64,000 bases of DNA from DASUCS01 sp041166745 (GCA_041166745.1 JBEEGH010000028.1:310001-374000); one strand, 5' to 3'; positions 51,516 through 60,718 are shown, numbered from the stretch's first letter. Notes: generated by a model from the letters alone, not told the origin. Numbers and translations: made by a program.

Positions 51516-52628
51516 TCATCGCCGGCGCCTCCGGTTCGGCGCCGCGAGCAACTCGCGGTAGAGCCCTTCGAACGCTGGCCCGCGCTCTCTCCAGTCAAAG
51601 GTTGCGGCGCGGGCGCGGCAGCGCTCTGCGGTGGCGGCTGCCTGGGCGTCCTGCAACGCGCGGTGCAACGCGTCCGCGAGCGAGGCTTCGTCGTCCGGCT
51701 CGGCCAGCCACCGCTGGTCGTCGATCACTTCGGCCACTCCGCCGTCGAGAACGCCGACAGCCGGCCGGCCCGCGGCCATCGACTCCACGTAGACCAAGCC
51801 GAACGCCTCGCGCACTGCCGGCGCGCAGGTGACCCACGCGGCTGCATATTCGGCAGGCATGTCTGCGGGAGTGAGCACCCTCCGCCAGTCGATGGGTACG
51901 TCGGCCAGCGTGCTCGCTCGTGCTTCGACATCCGGGGAGGGGGGCGCGGCGACGCGCAGGGCCAAACCCGGCCAGCGATCGGCGATGCGATTGACAGCGC
52001 GTATCGTGAGATCGAGGCGCTTGCGCGGGTCACCTGGCGCCGAAGGAAACAGGACCGTCGGCTCGGACGTCCGTCCGGCCGTCAGCCCGGCGGACACGAA
52101 CGGAGCCGTGTCGACCCCGTTGTGCAACGTCCGCGCCGGATGACCGAACTCTTCCTCCAGTGACGTTGCGGCGGCACCGCTCACACTGACGATGGCATCG
52201 GCGTAGGCGAACGAGTGCCGCAGGAGGCGGCGCTGGATCGGCTGGCCCATGAGTGCCGCCCGACGGGGTATGCCTTGCACGTGGACCACGCACGGATGGC
52301 GGCGCGCGAGGCGGGCGGTGACGCCGTCCAGGTGGAAAAGGCCGTGCACGACATCCGGTCGCCAACGTCGGATCGTGCGCGCCGCGGCGGGCATGTAGGT
52401 GACGGACTGATCGACGCGTAGCAAGTCCGCGAGCCTCCCCGCGCGAATTCGATGCACCACCATCTCGGCACCATCAGGGCGGTGTGTGCGGGAGCTCGTT
52501 GGCGCGGCGGACACGGCGAGCACGTCGTGTCCAGCGCTGGCGAGGTAACCGACGAGTTCGTCGAACAGTCGTTCACCGCCGCGTTGCACCGTTGGCCAGC
52601 ACCAAGGATGGGTGACGGCGATCCTCAC
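51516..52628 (-). CDS. Glycosyltransferase family 4
   Basis: The 370-residue GT-B protein has VQRGGERLFDELVGYLASAG in the acceptor half, a donor start TVLFPSAPGDPRKRLDL and the motif EAFGLVYVESMAAGRPAVGV. The open frame extends to 53213, but that part is a shadow of the ligase gene; GTG 52628 fits the GTGA overlap with the ligase stop. It resembles the GT4 at 30952. It is the last gene of a minus-strand unit with the ligase-like and Wzz-like genes. Confidence 0.88.
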   Translation of the reverse strand: MRIAVTHPWCWPTVQRGGERLFDELVGYLASAGHDVLAVSAAPTSSRTHRPDGAEMVVHRIRAGRLADLLRVDQSVTYMPAAARTIRRWRPDVVHGLFHLDGVTARLARRHPCVVHVQGIPRRAALMGQPIQRRLLRHSFAYADAIVSVSGAAATSLEEEFGHPARTLHNGVDTAPFVSAGLTAGRTSEPTVLFPSAPGDPRKRLDLTIRAVNRIADRWPGLALRVAAPPSPDVEARASTLADVPIDWRRVLTPADMPAEYAAAWVTCAPAVREAFGLVYVESMAAGRPAVGVLDGGVAEVIDDQRWLAEPDDEASLADALHRALQDAQAAATAERCRARAATFDWRERGPAFEGLYRELLAAPNRRRRR

Positions 52629-54196
52629 GTCGTGGAGGCGACGAGCGACGAGTCTGCGTCGCGCGGCAACACGCTCATGCGCAGTACGGCGACGGCCGCG
52701 AGCAACGCGAAGAACAACTTCGGAGGAGCGTTGAAGACGTACACGTCTGCGAAGAATGCGAACAGGATCCAGGCCTGGATGGACCCCACGAGCGCCGCGC
52801 CCAACAATCGGTCCTCCCGCTGTACGGCCGCCCGCCGAAATCGATACGCCATGAGCCACGCGGTCAGCAGCAGTCCTGTGAGCGCGACGATGCCGATGGC
52901 TCCGGTCTCTCCCGTGAACTCGAGGTACCCGTTGTCGAGCACCTGCCGATCCACGTTCCCCGTGAGCAAGCCGCTTTGCCCGAGTTGTTCGGTAGCGAAG
53001 CTCCCCGGCCCAAAGCCCAGCAGCGGCTTGTCGGCCAGGAGTGTCGTCGTGGCGTCGAAGGCATCGACCCGGTTCTGTAGCCCGCCCTCGAGACGGCCGC
53101 CGCGGTCCAGGTTGAACAAGTACGACGACATCGTCTCGCGCACGTCGGACTGCAGCAGCCCGACGCCGACGAAGGCGAGCGAAGCCACGAAGATGGCGCG
53201 GCGGGCGCGCCAATCGGGCGACAGCACGAGCATCGTCACGAGCGTCACGCCGAGGATCAGGTAGGCGCCGCGCGATGCCGTGAACAGGATTGCACCGCCC
53301 ATGCTGAAGCAGGCTGCACCCCAGAGGAGACGGCCCCTAGGCGTCGTCGCGGCCAACGCGAACGCGGCCGCGAGCGGCAGACCGATCAGCAGCACGATGG
53401 CGAAACTCAGTGGTTGCTCGAACGTTCCGTGCACACGCGACAGGAGCCCGCGCGTGAGCACGGAGGCGTCGGACAGCCCGGCGATGTATCGGTTGACACC
53501 CGCGGGGAGCACGGGCGCGAGCAACTCGAACACGTTCCGTTCGGTGAATCGTTCGACGAGCCCGAGCACCGCCGTCCCGGTGATCAGCACTGTCAGGAAC
53601 TTCAAGAACCAGATCGCCCGTTCCTTCACTCGGATCGCGGCCACGGCCACCCCGAAGAGCAGGAAGAAGTCGACGCTGAAGAGCGTGATCTTGCGGATCA
53701 CGGCGGCGAACTCGGAGGAGGTGTAGCGGGGGACGTTGGCGATGGTCGCCATGATCATCGCCCCCACTACGAGCCAGAGGAAGAGATCCAGAGGGGTGCG
53801 CTCACGATCGTCGAGGTCAGCGCGTTGTCGCTGCGCGAGCCAGCCGACCAGGAGCGCGAAAAGCAAGGCCCGGCCGGGCGTGATCGTCGCCCCGCCGATG
53901 CGCGTCGAGAACGGAGCCGGGAGCAGAACGACCACGGCGATCATGCCGAGTAGACCCCGCCACAGATTCACGAGTGAGAGCGAGAGCAGGACGGCGACGA
54001 CCGCCGCAACGATGGCAACGCCGCCGGCGTCGGGTGCGGTCGTGCCCGCGATCGCGGCGACGATCACTAGGCCACCGATGAGCACACCGACCTGCGCACG
54101 CGATCGCGAAGATTCGGGCGCGTCGATCGGCCACAAACCCCGTCGCGGACTGTCGACCGAGGTCAGGTCAACTCCGATCGAGCGCGAATGCCGCAA
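52625..54196 (-). CDS. O-antigen ligase/polymerase-like membrane protein (Wzy/WaaL family)
   Basis: The 523-residue polytopic protein has about 12 hydrophobic helices and the family's large outer loop with GFGPGSFATEQLG near residue 410. A conserved Glu/Gly block (GYLEFTGETGAIG) follows. An Arg-rich loop (DRGGRLEGGLQNRVDAF) lies just before, as in Wzy_C proteins. It should polymerise or ligate lipid-linked repeat units outside the membrane. The start is uncertain: TTG 54196 gives a 29-bp overlap with the Wzz-like gene. Coupled by GTGA to the GT4 downstream. Confidence 0.85.
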   Translation of the reverse strand: MRHSRSIGVDLTSVDSPRRGLWPIDAPESSRSRAQVGVLIGGLVIVAAIAGTTAPDAGGVAIVAAVVAVLLSLSLVNLWRGLLGMIAVVVLLPAPFSTRIGGATITPGRALLFALLVGWLAQRQRADLDDRERTPLDLFLWLVVGAMIMATIANVPRYTSSEFAAVIRKITLFSVDFFLLFGVAVAAIRVKERAIWFLKFLTVLITGTAVLGLVERFTERNVFELLAPVLPAGVNRYIAGLSDASVLTRGLLSRVHGTFEQPLSFAIVLLIGLPLAAAFALAATTPRGRLLWGAACFSMGGAILFTASRGAYLILGVTLVTMLVLSPDWRARRAIFVASLAFVGVGLLQSDVRETMSSYLFNLDRGGRLEGGLQNRVDAFDATTTLLADKPLLGFGPGSFATEQLGQSGLLTGNVDRQVLDNGYLEFTGETGAIGIVALTGLLLTAWLMAYRFRRAAVQREDRLLGAALVGSIQAWILFAFFADVYVFNAPPKLFFALLAAVAVLRMSVLPRDADSSLVASTT

Positions 54197-54818
54197 GGAT
54201 CGAGAACCCGGCGCCGAGAACGAAGGCCACGAAGAGCGTCCGCACGACTTGGCCTCGGACCGTGGTCACCACAGGCGCGCGCACGTCTTCCAGCGTGAGG
54301 GCCGTGACCGGGTCGGCGGACGAGTTGGCCAACTGCCCGACGCGGACCTTGAGCTGGTCGATCACCGCGCTTGCCATCTGCTGCGCCTCGGTAGCGGTCG
54401 GAAAATCGGTGTGGATGGTGAGTACCAGCGAACCCTGCACGACGCTCGCACTGGTGCGGCCGCGGACATCGCTGAGGGTGCGAGGCGCCGCGGTGGTGCG
54501 ACCCTCGTTGCCGGCGGGGGCGGTTCTCTGCCGGGCTGCATCGAGCACGCTGTCGCTGGTGGCCAGTTGACTGACGGTGTTCATCAGTTGGGAGAGGCGG
54601 TTGACGGCGGCCTCGTCGCCGGGCCGGAGGGCTTGTCCGGGCTGGATGAACAGGACCTGAGCATCAGCCGTGAAATGCGTCTTCGAACCGATTGAGACTG
54701 CGGTTCCGATCGAGAGCGCGATGAGGGTGCCGATGAAGATCAGCAACCACCATCGGCGGATGACGGACCACGAATGTCGCAAACTTGCCGAGGTCTCGCT
54801 CGGGGGCGCGGTCACCAT
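54168..54818 (-). CDS. Wzz-type polysaccharide co-polymerase (chain-length determinant)
   Basis: The 216-residue protein has two terminal membrane helices (SVIRRWWLLIFIGTLIAL, about residues 17-36, and TLFVAFVLGAGFSILAAF near 190-210) enclosing a Thr/Gln-rich extracytoplasmic domain. This is the Wzz/YveK/CapA layout that sets polysaccharide chain length. No tyrosine kinase domain or kinase gene is present in the window. ATG 54818 follows a GGGAG site. The next gene on the other strand, the initiating transferase, starts 215 bp away. Confidence 0.83.
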   Translation of the reverse strand: MVTAPPSETSASLRHSWSVIRRWWLLIFIGTLIALSIGTAVSIGSKTHFTADAQVLFIQPGQALRPGDEAAVNRLSQLMNTVSQLATSDSVLDAARQRTAPAGNEGRTTAAPRTLSDVRGRTSASVVQGSLVLTIHTDFPTATEAQQMASAVIDQLKVRVGQLANSSADPVTALTLEDVRAPVVTTVRGQVVRTLFVAFVLGAGFSILAAFALDRS

Positions 54819-55033
54819 CTCCCTGTTCCCTCCGGTTGGCGGCCAAATGGTAGAGCAGCCGACGTCGAGTGTCGGGGAGGGCGCAGCGCGTCGCCGCTGG
54901 TCGAGCGCGCTTTCCGCCCACAACGCGCCGAACCGGACGGCGCAGCAGGAACTCCTCCTCCGCCCGTCGAATCCTGACCGTCGAGGGTCGGGACGCAGGT
55001 CACGGGGAGTACCCAGAGGGGCAGCCATACACC

Positions 55034-57313
55034 ATGCCTGGCGCGGGCGATAGAAGCACCACGTTCGAGAGACCGACCACCAACTTCGTCACAGATCTCG
55101 CGGCGGCGAGTCTCGGCGCGATCGCCGTCGTCGGGCATTGGGGGATCGCCTTCGCGATCTTCAGCGGCGCGTTGATCTCGACCTCTCGGAGCCGCACGGC
55201 GTCCGCGACGAGCGAGTTGCGAAGACTCTTTGAGCGACTGGCGGTGGCGTGCGTCGTCGCCGCGCTCTATGCACCACCGCTCGCCCGCTGGGCGACCGGA
55301 GCGGCCGTCGCGGGCCTGGCGTGCATGGTCTTGCGCCGGGTCCACGACGCAGTCAACCGTCGACCCAATCGAGCATGGCAACGCGGGCTGGCCACCGTGC
55401 TGGTCGGCAACGAAGACGACGTTCGCCGGGCGGCACAGCTCTTCGCATCTCACCCGGAGCACCTCGTACGGCCCGTCGCCACCGCCACGGTCGGCGGTGT
55501 TCCCACAGTGCTTCCGAACGCTCCGGTGACAAACCTTCGGCAGCTGGTCGCCGATCACGGCGCCGAGCACGTGCTGGTCGTGACTCCCGGGTTCGGCGAT
55601 CACATCGTCGCGACGTACGGGAAGTCACGTCCTCATGGTGTGCGCCTGTCGGTCATGGCACCGATGGCGGAGATCCTCACTCCAGGCGTCGATGTCATCA
55701 ACGTTCGCGGTCTGCCGTGCGTCTCGCTGGCCGCGCGGCGGCCACCCACCGGCGGTGCGTGGGCCGTGAAGCGTGTCATCGACTTCGTGATGGCCGCGCT
55801 CCTGCTCGTGCTCGTGCTCCCGGTCTTCGCGATGACCGCGCTCGCGACGCTCATCGACAGCGGGCGACCGATCTTCTTCCGGCAGAAGCGCGTCGGTCGT
55901 GACGGGAAGCTCTTCGACTTGTGGAAGTTCCGGTCGATGGTCGTCGACGCGGAGGAGCGCCTCGTCGACTTGCGCGACGCGAACGAGGCGAGTGGCCCGT
56001 ACTTCAAGATGCAGGACGACCCCCGCGTGACACGCGTCGGGCGACTGTTGCGCCGGCTCTCGATCGACGAGTTGCCGCAGTTGTTCAACGTCTTGCGCGG
56101 TGAGATGAGCCTGGTCGGGCCTCGTCCTTTCCTGCCGGGGGAGATGGAAGCCGATCCGGAGCTGTTCGACTGGCGGCTGCCGTTCACGCCCGGAATCACG
56201 GGCCTCTGGCAGGTTGCCGGCCGGTCCTGGCTTCCGGTGGCCGAAGGCGTGCGCATGGATCTCACGTACGTCGAGAACTGGAGCCTCGGAGTCGACTTTC
56301 GCATCATGCTGCGCACGGTGAGCGCTGCGCTGCGAGGCGATCGGCGCCCGTCGGTCGTGGGTGCGGAGACCATGCCGGCACTCACCCGAGCGCGCTACCT
56401 GGGCTTGGTCGACGGCGACGACCTGCTGAAATCTGCGACCACGTGGGACCTGAGCGTCGTAATCGTCACGCATGAGTCCAAGGCCGACATCGCGACGTGT
56501 CTCGAGAGCCTCCGTCGCCTCCCTGACGAGGTCACGCGCGAGATCATCCTCGTGGACAACGCGTCGAAGGACGGGACTGCCGAGCTCGTCGCAACGCGCT
56601 ATCCGGAGGTGCGCCTCATTCGCAAGCGCCACCGTGATGGCTTTGCAACGAACGTCAACATCGGCGCAGTGGCCGCGTCCGGACGTCACCTGCTGGTGCT
56701 CAACCCCGACACGAGCGTGTTCAGCGGCACGCTCGACCGGCTCGTCGAGCATTTGGACACGCATCCCCAGGTAGGCGTCGTCGGCCCACGCCTCGTGTAT
56801 CCGAACGGCGAGCACCAGGCGTCTGCTCGACGGTTCCCGACTCCGGTCAACACGATTGTGCGGCGAACACCACTGCGCAAGCTGGTCGGCACGACCCGTG
56901 GGAGCTCCCGGCATCTCATGGCGGACAGCCGGCTCAGCGAAGTGATGGAGGTCGACTGGTTGCTCGGCGCCGTGCTGGCGGTGCGGGCAGAAGCGCTACA
57001 CGAGGTCGGCGGGCTCGACGATCACTTCCGTCTCTATTGCGAAGACATCGACCTCTGCTGGCGGATGCACAAGGCCGGTTGGCGCGTCGAATACCTCCCC
57101 ACGGCCACGGTGCAACACGCGCTCGGAGAGTTGACCGCGAAGCGCTTCTTCACGGTGCGCACCATCTGGCATTTCCGGAGCATGGCTCGTTTCGTGCGAC
57201 TGCACGGGCTGCGTCTCGAACCGAGACCGTTGCTCGCAGGACCACGTCCCGTTCGCCGGGTAGAGCTCATCGACGGCACACCGCTGACGGCGCTCAGCGA
57301 CTCCGCCGCCTAG
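55034..57313 (+). CDS. Undecaprenyl-phosphate sugar phosphotransferase fused to a GT2 glycosyltransferase
   Basis: The 759-residue protein combines two enzymes. Residues 1-240 hold about four membrane helices and a nucleotide-like domain, as in WbaP. Residues 244-440 are the bacterial sugar transferase domain (KRVIDFVMAALLLV, FFRQKRVGRDGK, KFRSM, SIDELPQLFNVL, GEMSLVGPRP), which attaches the first sugar phosphate to undecaprenyl phosphate. From 471 to about 735 comes a WbbL-like GT2 domain (LSVVIVTHESK, LVDNASKDGT, VLNPDTSV, YCEDIDLCWRMHKAGW), which could add the second sugar. ATG 55034 is preferred, but the N-terminus could be up to 55 residues longer. The hairpin at 57341 may end the transcript. 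Confidence 0.86.
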   Translation: MPGAGDRSTTFERPTTNFVTDLAAASLGAIAVVGHWGIAFAIFSGALISTSRSRTASATSELRRLFERLAVACVVAALYAPPLARWATGAAVAGLACMVLRRVHDAVNRRPNRAWQRGLATVLVGNEDDVRRAAQLFASHPEHLVRPVATATVGGVPTVLPNAPVTNLRQLVADHGAEHVLVVTPGFGDHIVATYGKSRPHGVRLSVMAPMAEILTPGVDVINVRGLPCVSLAARRPPTGGAWAVKRVIDFVMAALLLVLVLPVFAMTALATLIDSGRPIFFRQKRVGRDGKLFDLWKFRSMVVDAEERLVDLRDANEASGPYFKMQDDPRVTRVGRLLRRLSIDELPQLFNVLRGEMSLVGPRPFLPGEMEADPELFDWRLPFTPGITGLWQVAGRSWLPVAEGVRMDLTYVENWSLGVDFRIMLRTVSAALRGDRRPSVVGAETMPALTRARYLGLVDGDDLLKSATTWDLSVVIVTHESKADIATCLESLRRLPDEVTREIILVDNASKDGTAELVATRYPEVRLIRKRHRDGFATNVNIGAVAASGRHLLVLNPDTSVFSGTLDRLVEHLDTHPQVGVVGPRLVYPNGEHQASARRFPTPVNTIVRRTPLRKLVGTTRGSSRHLMADSRLSEVMEVDWLLGAVLAVRAEALHEVGGLDDHFRLYCEDIDLCWRMHKAGWRVEYLPTATVQHALGELTAKRFFTVRTIWHFRSMARFVRLHGLRLEPRPLLAGPRPVRRVELIDGTPLTALSDSAA

Positions 57314-57340
57314 AGATTCTCTCCCCCCAGACGCCGATAG

Positions 57341-57377
57341 GCAGAGAACCGGGCCTGAGAGGGCCCCGGTTCTCTGC
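57341..57377 (+). terminator. Strong hairpin after the phosphotransferase-GT2 fusion gene
   Basis: GCAGAGAACCGGG pairs perfectly with CCCGGTTCTCTGC, with a CC/GG bulged extension and a loop of about five bases. No long U-tract follows, so termination could be inefficient or factor-aided. It separates the glycan locus from the small secreted-protein gene. Confidence 0.7.
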
Positions 57378-57391
57378 GTTCTCGCGTCAGA

Positions 57392-57416
57392 TGTGAAGAA
57401 AAGTCACAAACCGGCA
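57392..57416 (+). promoter_or_regulatory. Putative operator or promoter element upstream of small secreted protein B
   Basis: The stretch holds an inverted repeat TGTGA-N7-TCACA (57392-57408) and overlaps AAAAGTCACAAA followed by CCGGCAGGA. The second motif recurs upstream of the gene at 60831. It lies about 150 bp before the TTG start. Its function is not known; the role as a regulatory site is inference. Confidence 0.4.
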
Positions 57417-57560
57417 GGATTACCGCAAATCGTGTTGAACTAGAGAACCGCACGGGCGATGACATCGAAGCGCTGGGGCTTCTGCTGTTGCGAGCCACCG
57501 TACGACCCACCTGTCGATCGTGCTCCCGAAACCACACCTATTCAGAGGGGGTAAGTCGCT

Positions 57561-57902
57561 TTGAAGCGTCTTCTCATCGTTGGAGCTCTCGCAGCCGCGA
57601 GCGCCATTCCTTTCACTTGGGCCGCTAGCGCTGCAACCCAGGGCGCGTGTGTCCCGAACCCGGCCGGCACCGTCTGTGCGCAGGGTGATCCCGCCGCGCA
57701 GACCGGCGGCGTGTACGCCGACGGCAGCAACACCGGCCCCGGGCCTCATGGCTACGTCGGCGTCAACGACTCCGAAGGCGTCGTCGGCTGCTGGAGCGGC
57801 GATTACAACGGCTCCACGGACAATGTCATCACGCCCATCCCGCCCGCAGCTGCCGCCCCGGCCCCGCCGGCTGCCGGCCCCTGCACGCCTGCCGCTCCCT
57901 GA
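57561..57902 (+). CDS. Small secreted Gly/Ala/Pro-rich protein (B)
   Basis: The 113-residue protein has a signal peptide (KRLLIVGALAAASAIPFTW, cleavage near ASA). The mature part of about 90 residues contains GGVYADGSNTGPGPHGYVGV and a Pro/Ala-rich C-terminus. Its four Cys are in GACVP, TVCAQ, VGCWS and GPCTP. I recognise no domain. It uses TTG with AGAGGGGGTAAG upstream. It has its own upstream motif, an upstream hairpin and a downstream hairpin, consistent with a monocistronic, well-expressed gene. It is comparable to the proteins at 37926 and 60831. Confidence 0.78.
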   Translation: MKRLLIVGALAAASAIPFTWAASAATQGACVPNPAGTVCAQGDPAAQTGGVYADGSNTGPGPHGYVGVNDSEGVVGCWSGDYNGSTDNVITPIPPAAAAPAPPAAGPCTPAAP

Positions 57903-57924
57903 GCGAACGGCACGTCGTTTCGAC

Positions 57925-57950
57925 GAAGGGGCCCTGCGGGGCCCCTTCTT
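57925..57950 (+). terminator. Hairpin terminator after small secreted protein B
   Basis: GAAGGGGCCC pairs with GGGCCCCTTC around a TGCG loop, a ten-base-pair stem, followed by a short pyrimidine run (TTC). It lies between the small gene and dnaX and likely ends its transcript. Confidence 0.75.
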
Positions 57951-57996
57951 CGCGTCCGGGGTCTGACCCGGCAGCCACTCGGTAGAGTCCGCAGCG

Positions 57997-59739
57997 ATGA
58001 CCTACCAGTCCCTGTATCGGCGCTTCCGGCCTCGCCGGTTCGCCGACATCAAGGGGCAGGATCACATCGTCACCGCCTTGCAGAACTCGGTGCGCGAGAA
58101 CCGAGTCGGTCACGCCTATCTCTTCAGCGGCCCGCGCGGTACGGGCAAGACGACCTCGGCGCGCGTCCTCGCGAAGGTCCTCAACTGCGCAAATCCAGTC
58201 GACGGCGAGCCGTGCCTCGAGTGCGAGTCGTGCAAGAGCATCGAAGCGGGCACGAGCTTCGACGTCCACGAGCTCGACGCCGCGTCGAACAACAAGGTCG
58301 ACGACATCCGCGATCTGATCGAGCGCGTCGCCTTCGCCACACCGGGTCGTACGAAGCTGTACATCCTCGACGAGGTCCACATGCTCACCGCGTCGGCCTC
58401 GGCCGCGCTGCTGAAGACCCTCGAAGAACCGCCGCCGGGTGTCGTGTTCGTGCTGGCCACGACCGACCCGCAGAAGGTCATCCCGACGATTCGTAGCCGC
58501 ACACAGCATTTCGAGTTCCACCTGCTACCGGCGGCTCCCCTCGAGGAGTACGTCCGCCACGTCGTCGACGAGGCCGGCCTCGATGTCACGCCCGACGCCA
58601 TCGACCACGCGGTGCGCGCCGGCAACGGGTCCGCTCGCGACGCGTTGTCCGCGCTCGAGCAGGTGGTCGCGGCCGGAGGGGTGGCAGAGCGCGAGATCTC
58701 CGTCGACGAGCTCGTCGAGGGACTCATCGAACGTGACAGCGGCCGTGTGCTCGTTGCGGTGGCTGACGCCGTCAACGTCGGTCGCGATCCGCGCCTGCTC
58801 GGCCAACAGTTGGTCATCCGGTTGCGCGACGTCTTCCTCGGCGCCATGAAGGCACCGCTCGATCATCTGGCCGACGCCGATCGTGAGCGTGTCGACGGTC
58901 TGGTCGAACGGTTCGACCGCCCGTTCATCACCCGCTGCATCGAGGTGCTGGGTGACGCGCTCGCCGCCATGGTCGACGCCGTTGATCAGCGCATCGTGCT
59001 GGAAGCCGCACTGATCCGGCTGGCCAGCCTCGAAGTCGACACATCGCCGGCCGCGTTGCTCGAACGCATCGAGCGCCTCGAGCGCGCGCTTGCCAGCGGA
59101 ACTGCGCCGGCCCCGTCGACAGCTCCTGCGGCCGCGGCCCCGCCGCCCGCACAGAGGACCGAAGGGCCGGCGGCGGCAGGTCGTCGCGCCATCACCCCAA
59201 CTGCGATCACCCCAACTGCCATCGCGTCAACGGCGAGCACCGCCACCGCGTCGCCGTCACCCGCGTCCGTACCCAGTGCGGCCGTGCTGACGCGTGATCT
59301 GCCGAGCCGCGACGACCTGACCTTGGCATGGGGCGACGAGCTTCTCGCCAAGATCCCGCGCGCCGCCAAGGCGCGTTACACCGCTGGCCGGTTCGTCGAG
59401 GTCGGCGCAAACGGCGCGGTGTTCGCGGTGCCGAACGCGCCGCACATGGCGAAGTGCGAGGAGTTCCGCGAGGCGGTCGAACACGTCTTGGCCGACCACT
59501 TCGGCCGTCCCGTGCCGCTCGTGCTCACCGTCGACACCGTGGCCGTCCCGCCGCCCGCGGCACCGACCAAGGCGGCTGCGGCGACGCGAACCGTGACGCC
59601 GCGGGCCGTCGAGGAGCCGGAGGAAATCATCGACGTGCACGATCTCGAGGATGCGCCCGCAGACGACCGCACGAGTCTCGACCAGTTGGCCGACGCATTT
59701 CCGGGTGCGGAGTTGTTGCCGGAGGACAACGGTGCCTGA
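57997..59739 (+). CDS. dnaX: DNA polymerase III gamma/tau subunit
   Basis: The 580-residue protein has the clamp-loader AAA+ domain with MTYQSLYRRFRPRRF at the start, Walker A GPRGTGKTT, the zinc cysteines CLECESC, Walker B YILDEVHM and sensor 1 ATTDPQK. The region beyond residue 360 is Ala/Pro/Thr-rich and leads into a C-terminal tau-like domain. DnaX loads the sliding clamp in the replisome. I did not see an obvious programmed-frameshift signal, but did not check thoroughly. It overlaps the start of the YbaB gene by eight bases. Confidence 0.95.
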   Translation: MTYQSLYRRFRPRRFADIKGQDHIVTALQNSVRENRVGHAYLFSGPRGTGKTTSARVLAKVLNCANPVDGEPCLECESCKSIEAGTSFDVHELDAASNNKVDDIRDLIERVAFATPGRTKLYILDEVHMLTASASAALLKTLEEPPPGVVFVLATTDPQKVIPTIRSRTQHFEFHLLPAAPLEEYVRHVVDEAGLDVTPDAIDHAVRAGNGSARDALSALEQVVAAGGVAEREISVDELVEGLIERDSGRVLVAVADAVNVGRDPRLLGQQLVIRLRDVFLGAMKAPLDHLADADRERVDGLVERFDRPFITRCIEVLGDALAAMVDAVDQRIVLEAALIRLASLEVDTSPAALLERIERLERALASGTAPAPSTAPAAAAPPPAQRTEGPAAAGRRAITPTAITPTAIASTASTATASPSPASVPSAAVLTRDLPSRDDLTLAWGDELLAKIPRAAKARYTAGRFVEVGANGAVFAVPNAPHMAKCEEFREAVEHVLADHFGRPVPLVLTVDTVAVPPPAAPTKAAAATRTVTPRAVEEPEEIIDVHDLEDAPADDRTSLDQLADAFPGAELLPEDNGA

Positions 59740-60094
59740 CGACGAAGTCCCCGCGGTGCCGGAGATGCCCGATCTCGGCGGCATCTTCGACAGCTTTCAG
59801 AAGGTGCAGGAGGCGCGGTCGCAGACCTATGAGGGTCACGCCGGCGGCGGTGCCGTCGTGGTTCGAGCGACCGGCGACCTCGAGTTCGAGTCGGTCACGA
59901 TCGCGCCTGAGGTGGTCGACCCTTCGGACGTCGAGATGTTGCAAGACCTCGTGCTGGCCGCGTTGCACGATCTCGCGTCGACGATGGCCAGCGCGCAACA
60001 GGAAGCGATGGGAGCGCTGGGCGCCCTCGGCGGGCTCGACCTCGGCGGCCTGCTCGGTGGCGGCGCGATCGACGCGTCCTCCGACGAGGCCTGA
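59732..60094 (+). CDS. YbaB/EbfC family nucleoid-associated protein
   Basis: The 120-residue acidic protein has the YbaB/EbfC DNA-binding fold pattern (VRATGDLEFESVTIAPEVVD, then DLVLAALHDLASTMASAQQEAM). This position between dnaX and recR is the classic location of ybaB. The N-terminus is shorter in the usual helical part than in E. coli YbaB, and the C-terminus is Gly-rich (LGGLDLGGLLGGG). GTG 59732 overlaps the dnaX stop. Confidence 0.88.
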   Translation: MPDDEVPAVPEMPDLGGIFDSFQKVQEARSQTYEGHAGGGAVVVRATGDLEFESVTIAPEVVDPSDVEMLQDLVLAALHDLASTMASAQQEAMGALGALGGLDLGGLLGGGAIDASSDEA

Positions 60095-60100
60095 CGATCG

Positions 60101-60718
60101 ATGGCGGTCTACGCCGCACCGGTTCAAGATCTGATCGACGAGCTCGGCCGGCTGCCGGGCATCGGTCCGAAGTCGGCGCAGCGCATCGCATTTCATCTGT
60201 TGAAGTTGCAGCGGTCCGACGCGGCGCGCCTGGCCAACGCGATTGTCGAGGCGAAGGACAAGGTCACGTTCTGCTCCCGATGCTTCAACATCGCGGAAGG
60301 CAGCGGCGAGGCTGACACGAGCTGCTCGATCTGTCTTGACGAGCGCCGCGACGCGACGGTGCTGTGTGTCGTCGAGGAACCGCGCGACATCGTCTCCGTC
60401 GAGAAGACCGGTGAGTTCCGCGGGCGCTACCACGTGCTGCAGGGGGCGATCAGCCCCATCGAAGGGGTGGGTCCGGATCAGTTGCGAGTGAAGGAGTTGC
60501 TCGTTCGGCTCGAGGACGAACGCGTGCAGGAGATCATCCTCTGCACGAACCCGAACATCGAAGGCGAAGCCACCGCGCTGTATCTCGCCCGTCTGCTCAA
60601 GCCGATCGGCCTGCGGGTGACGCGGATCGCCAGCGGACTACCGGTGGGCGGCGACCTCGAGTACGCCGACGAACTGACGTTGGGCCGAGCGCTCGAAGGC
60701 CGCCGCGACGTCGACTGA
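60101..60718 (+). CDS. recR: Recombination protein RecR
   Basis: The 205-residue protein has the helix-hairpin-helix LPGIGPKSAQRIAFHLL (about residues 18-34), a four-Cys zinc finger (CSRC ... CSIC), a Toprim-type domain (VVEEPRDIVSVEKTGEF) and the C-terminal PVGGDLEYADELTLGRAL block. RecR loads RecA with RecF/RecO during repair of gapped DNA. It is 6 bp downstream of the YbaB gene and completes the dnaX-ybaB-recR operon. Confidence 0.96.
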   Translation: MAVYAAPVQDLIDELGRLPGIGPKSAQRIAFHLLKLQRSDAARLANAIVEAKDKVTFCSRCFNIAEGSGEADTSCSICLDERRDATVLCVVEEPRDIVSVEKTGEFRGRYHVLQGAISPIEGVGPDQLRVKELLVRLEDERVQEIILCTNPNIEGEATALYLARLLKPIGLRVTRIASGLPVGGDLEYADELTLGRALEGRRDVD

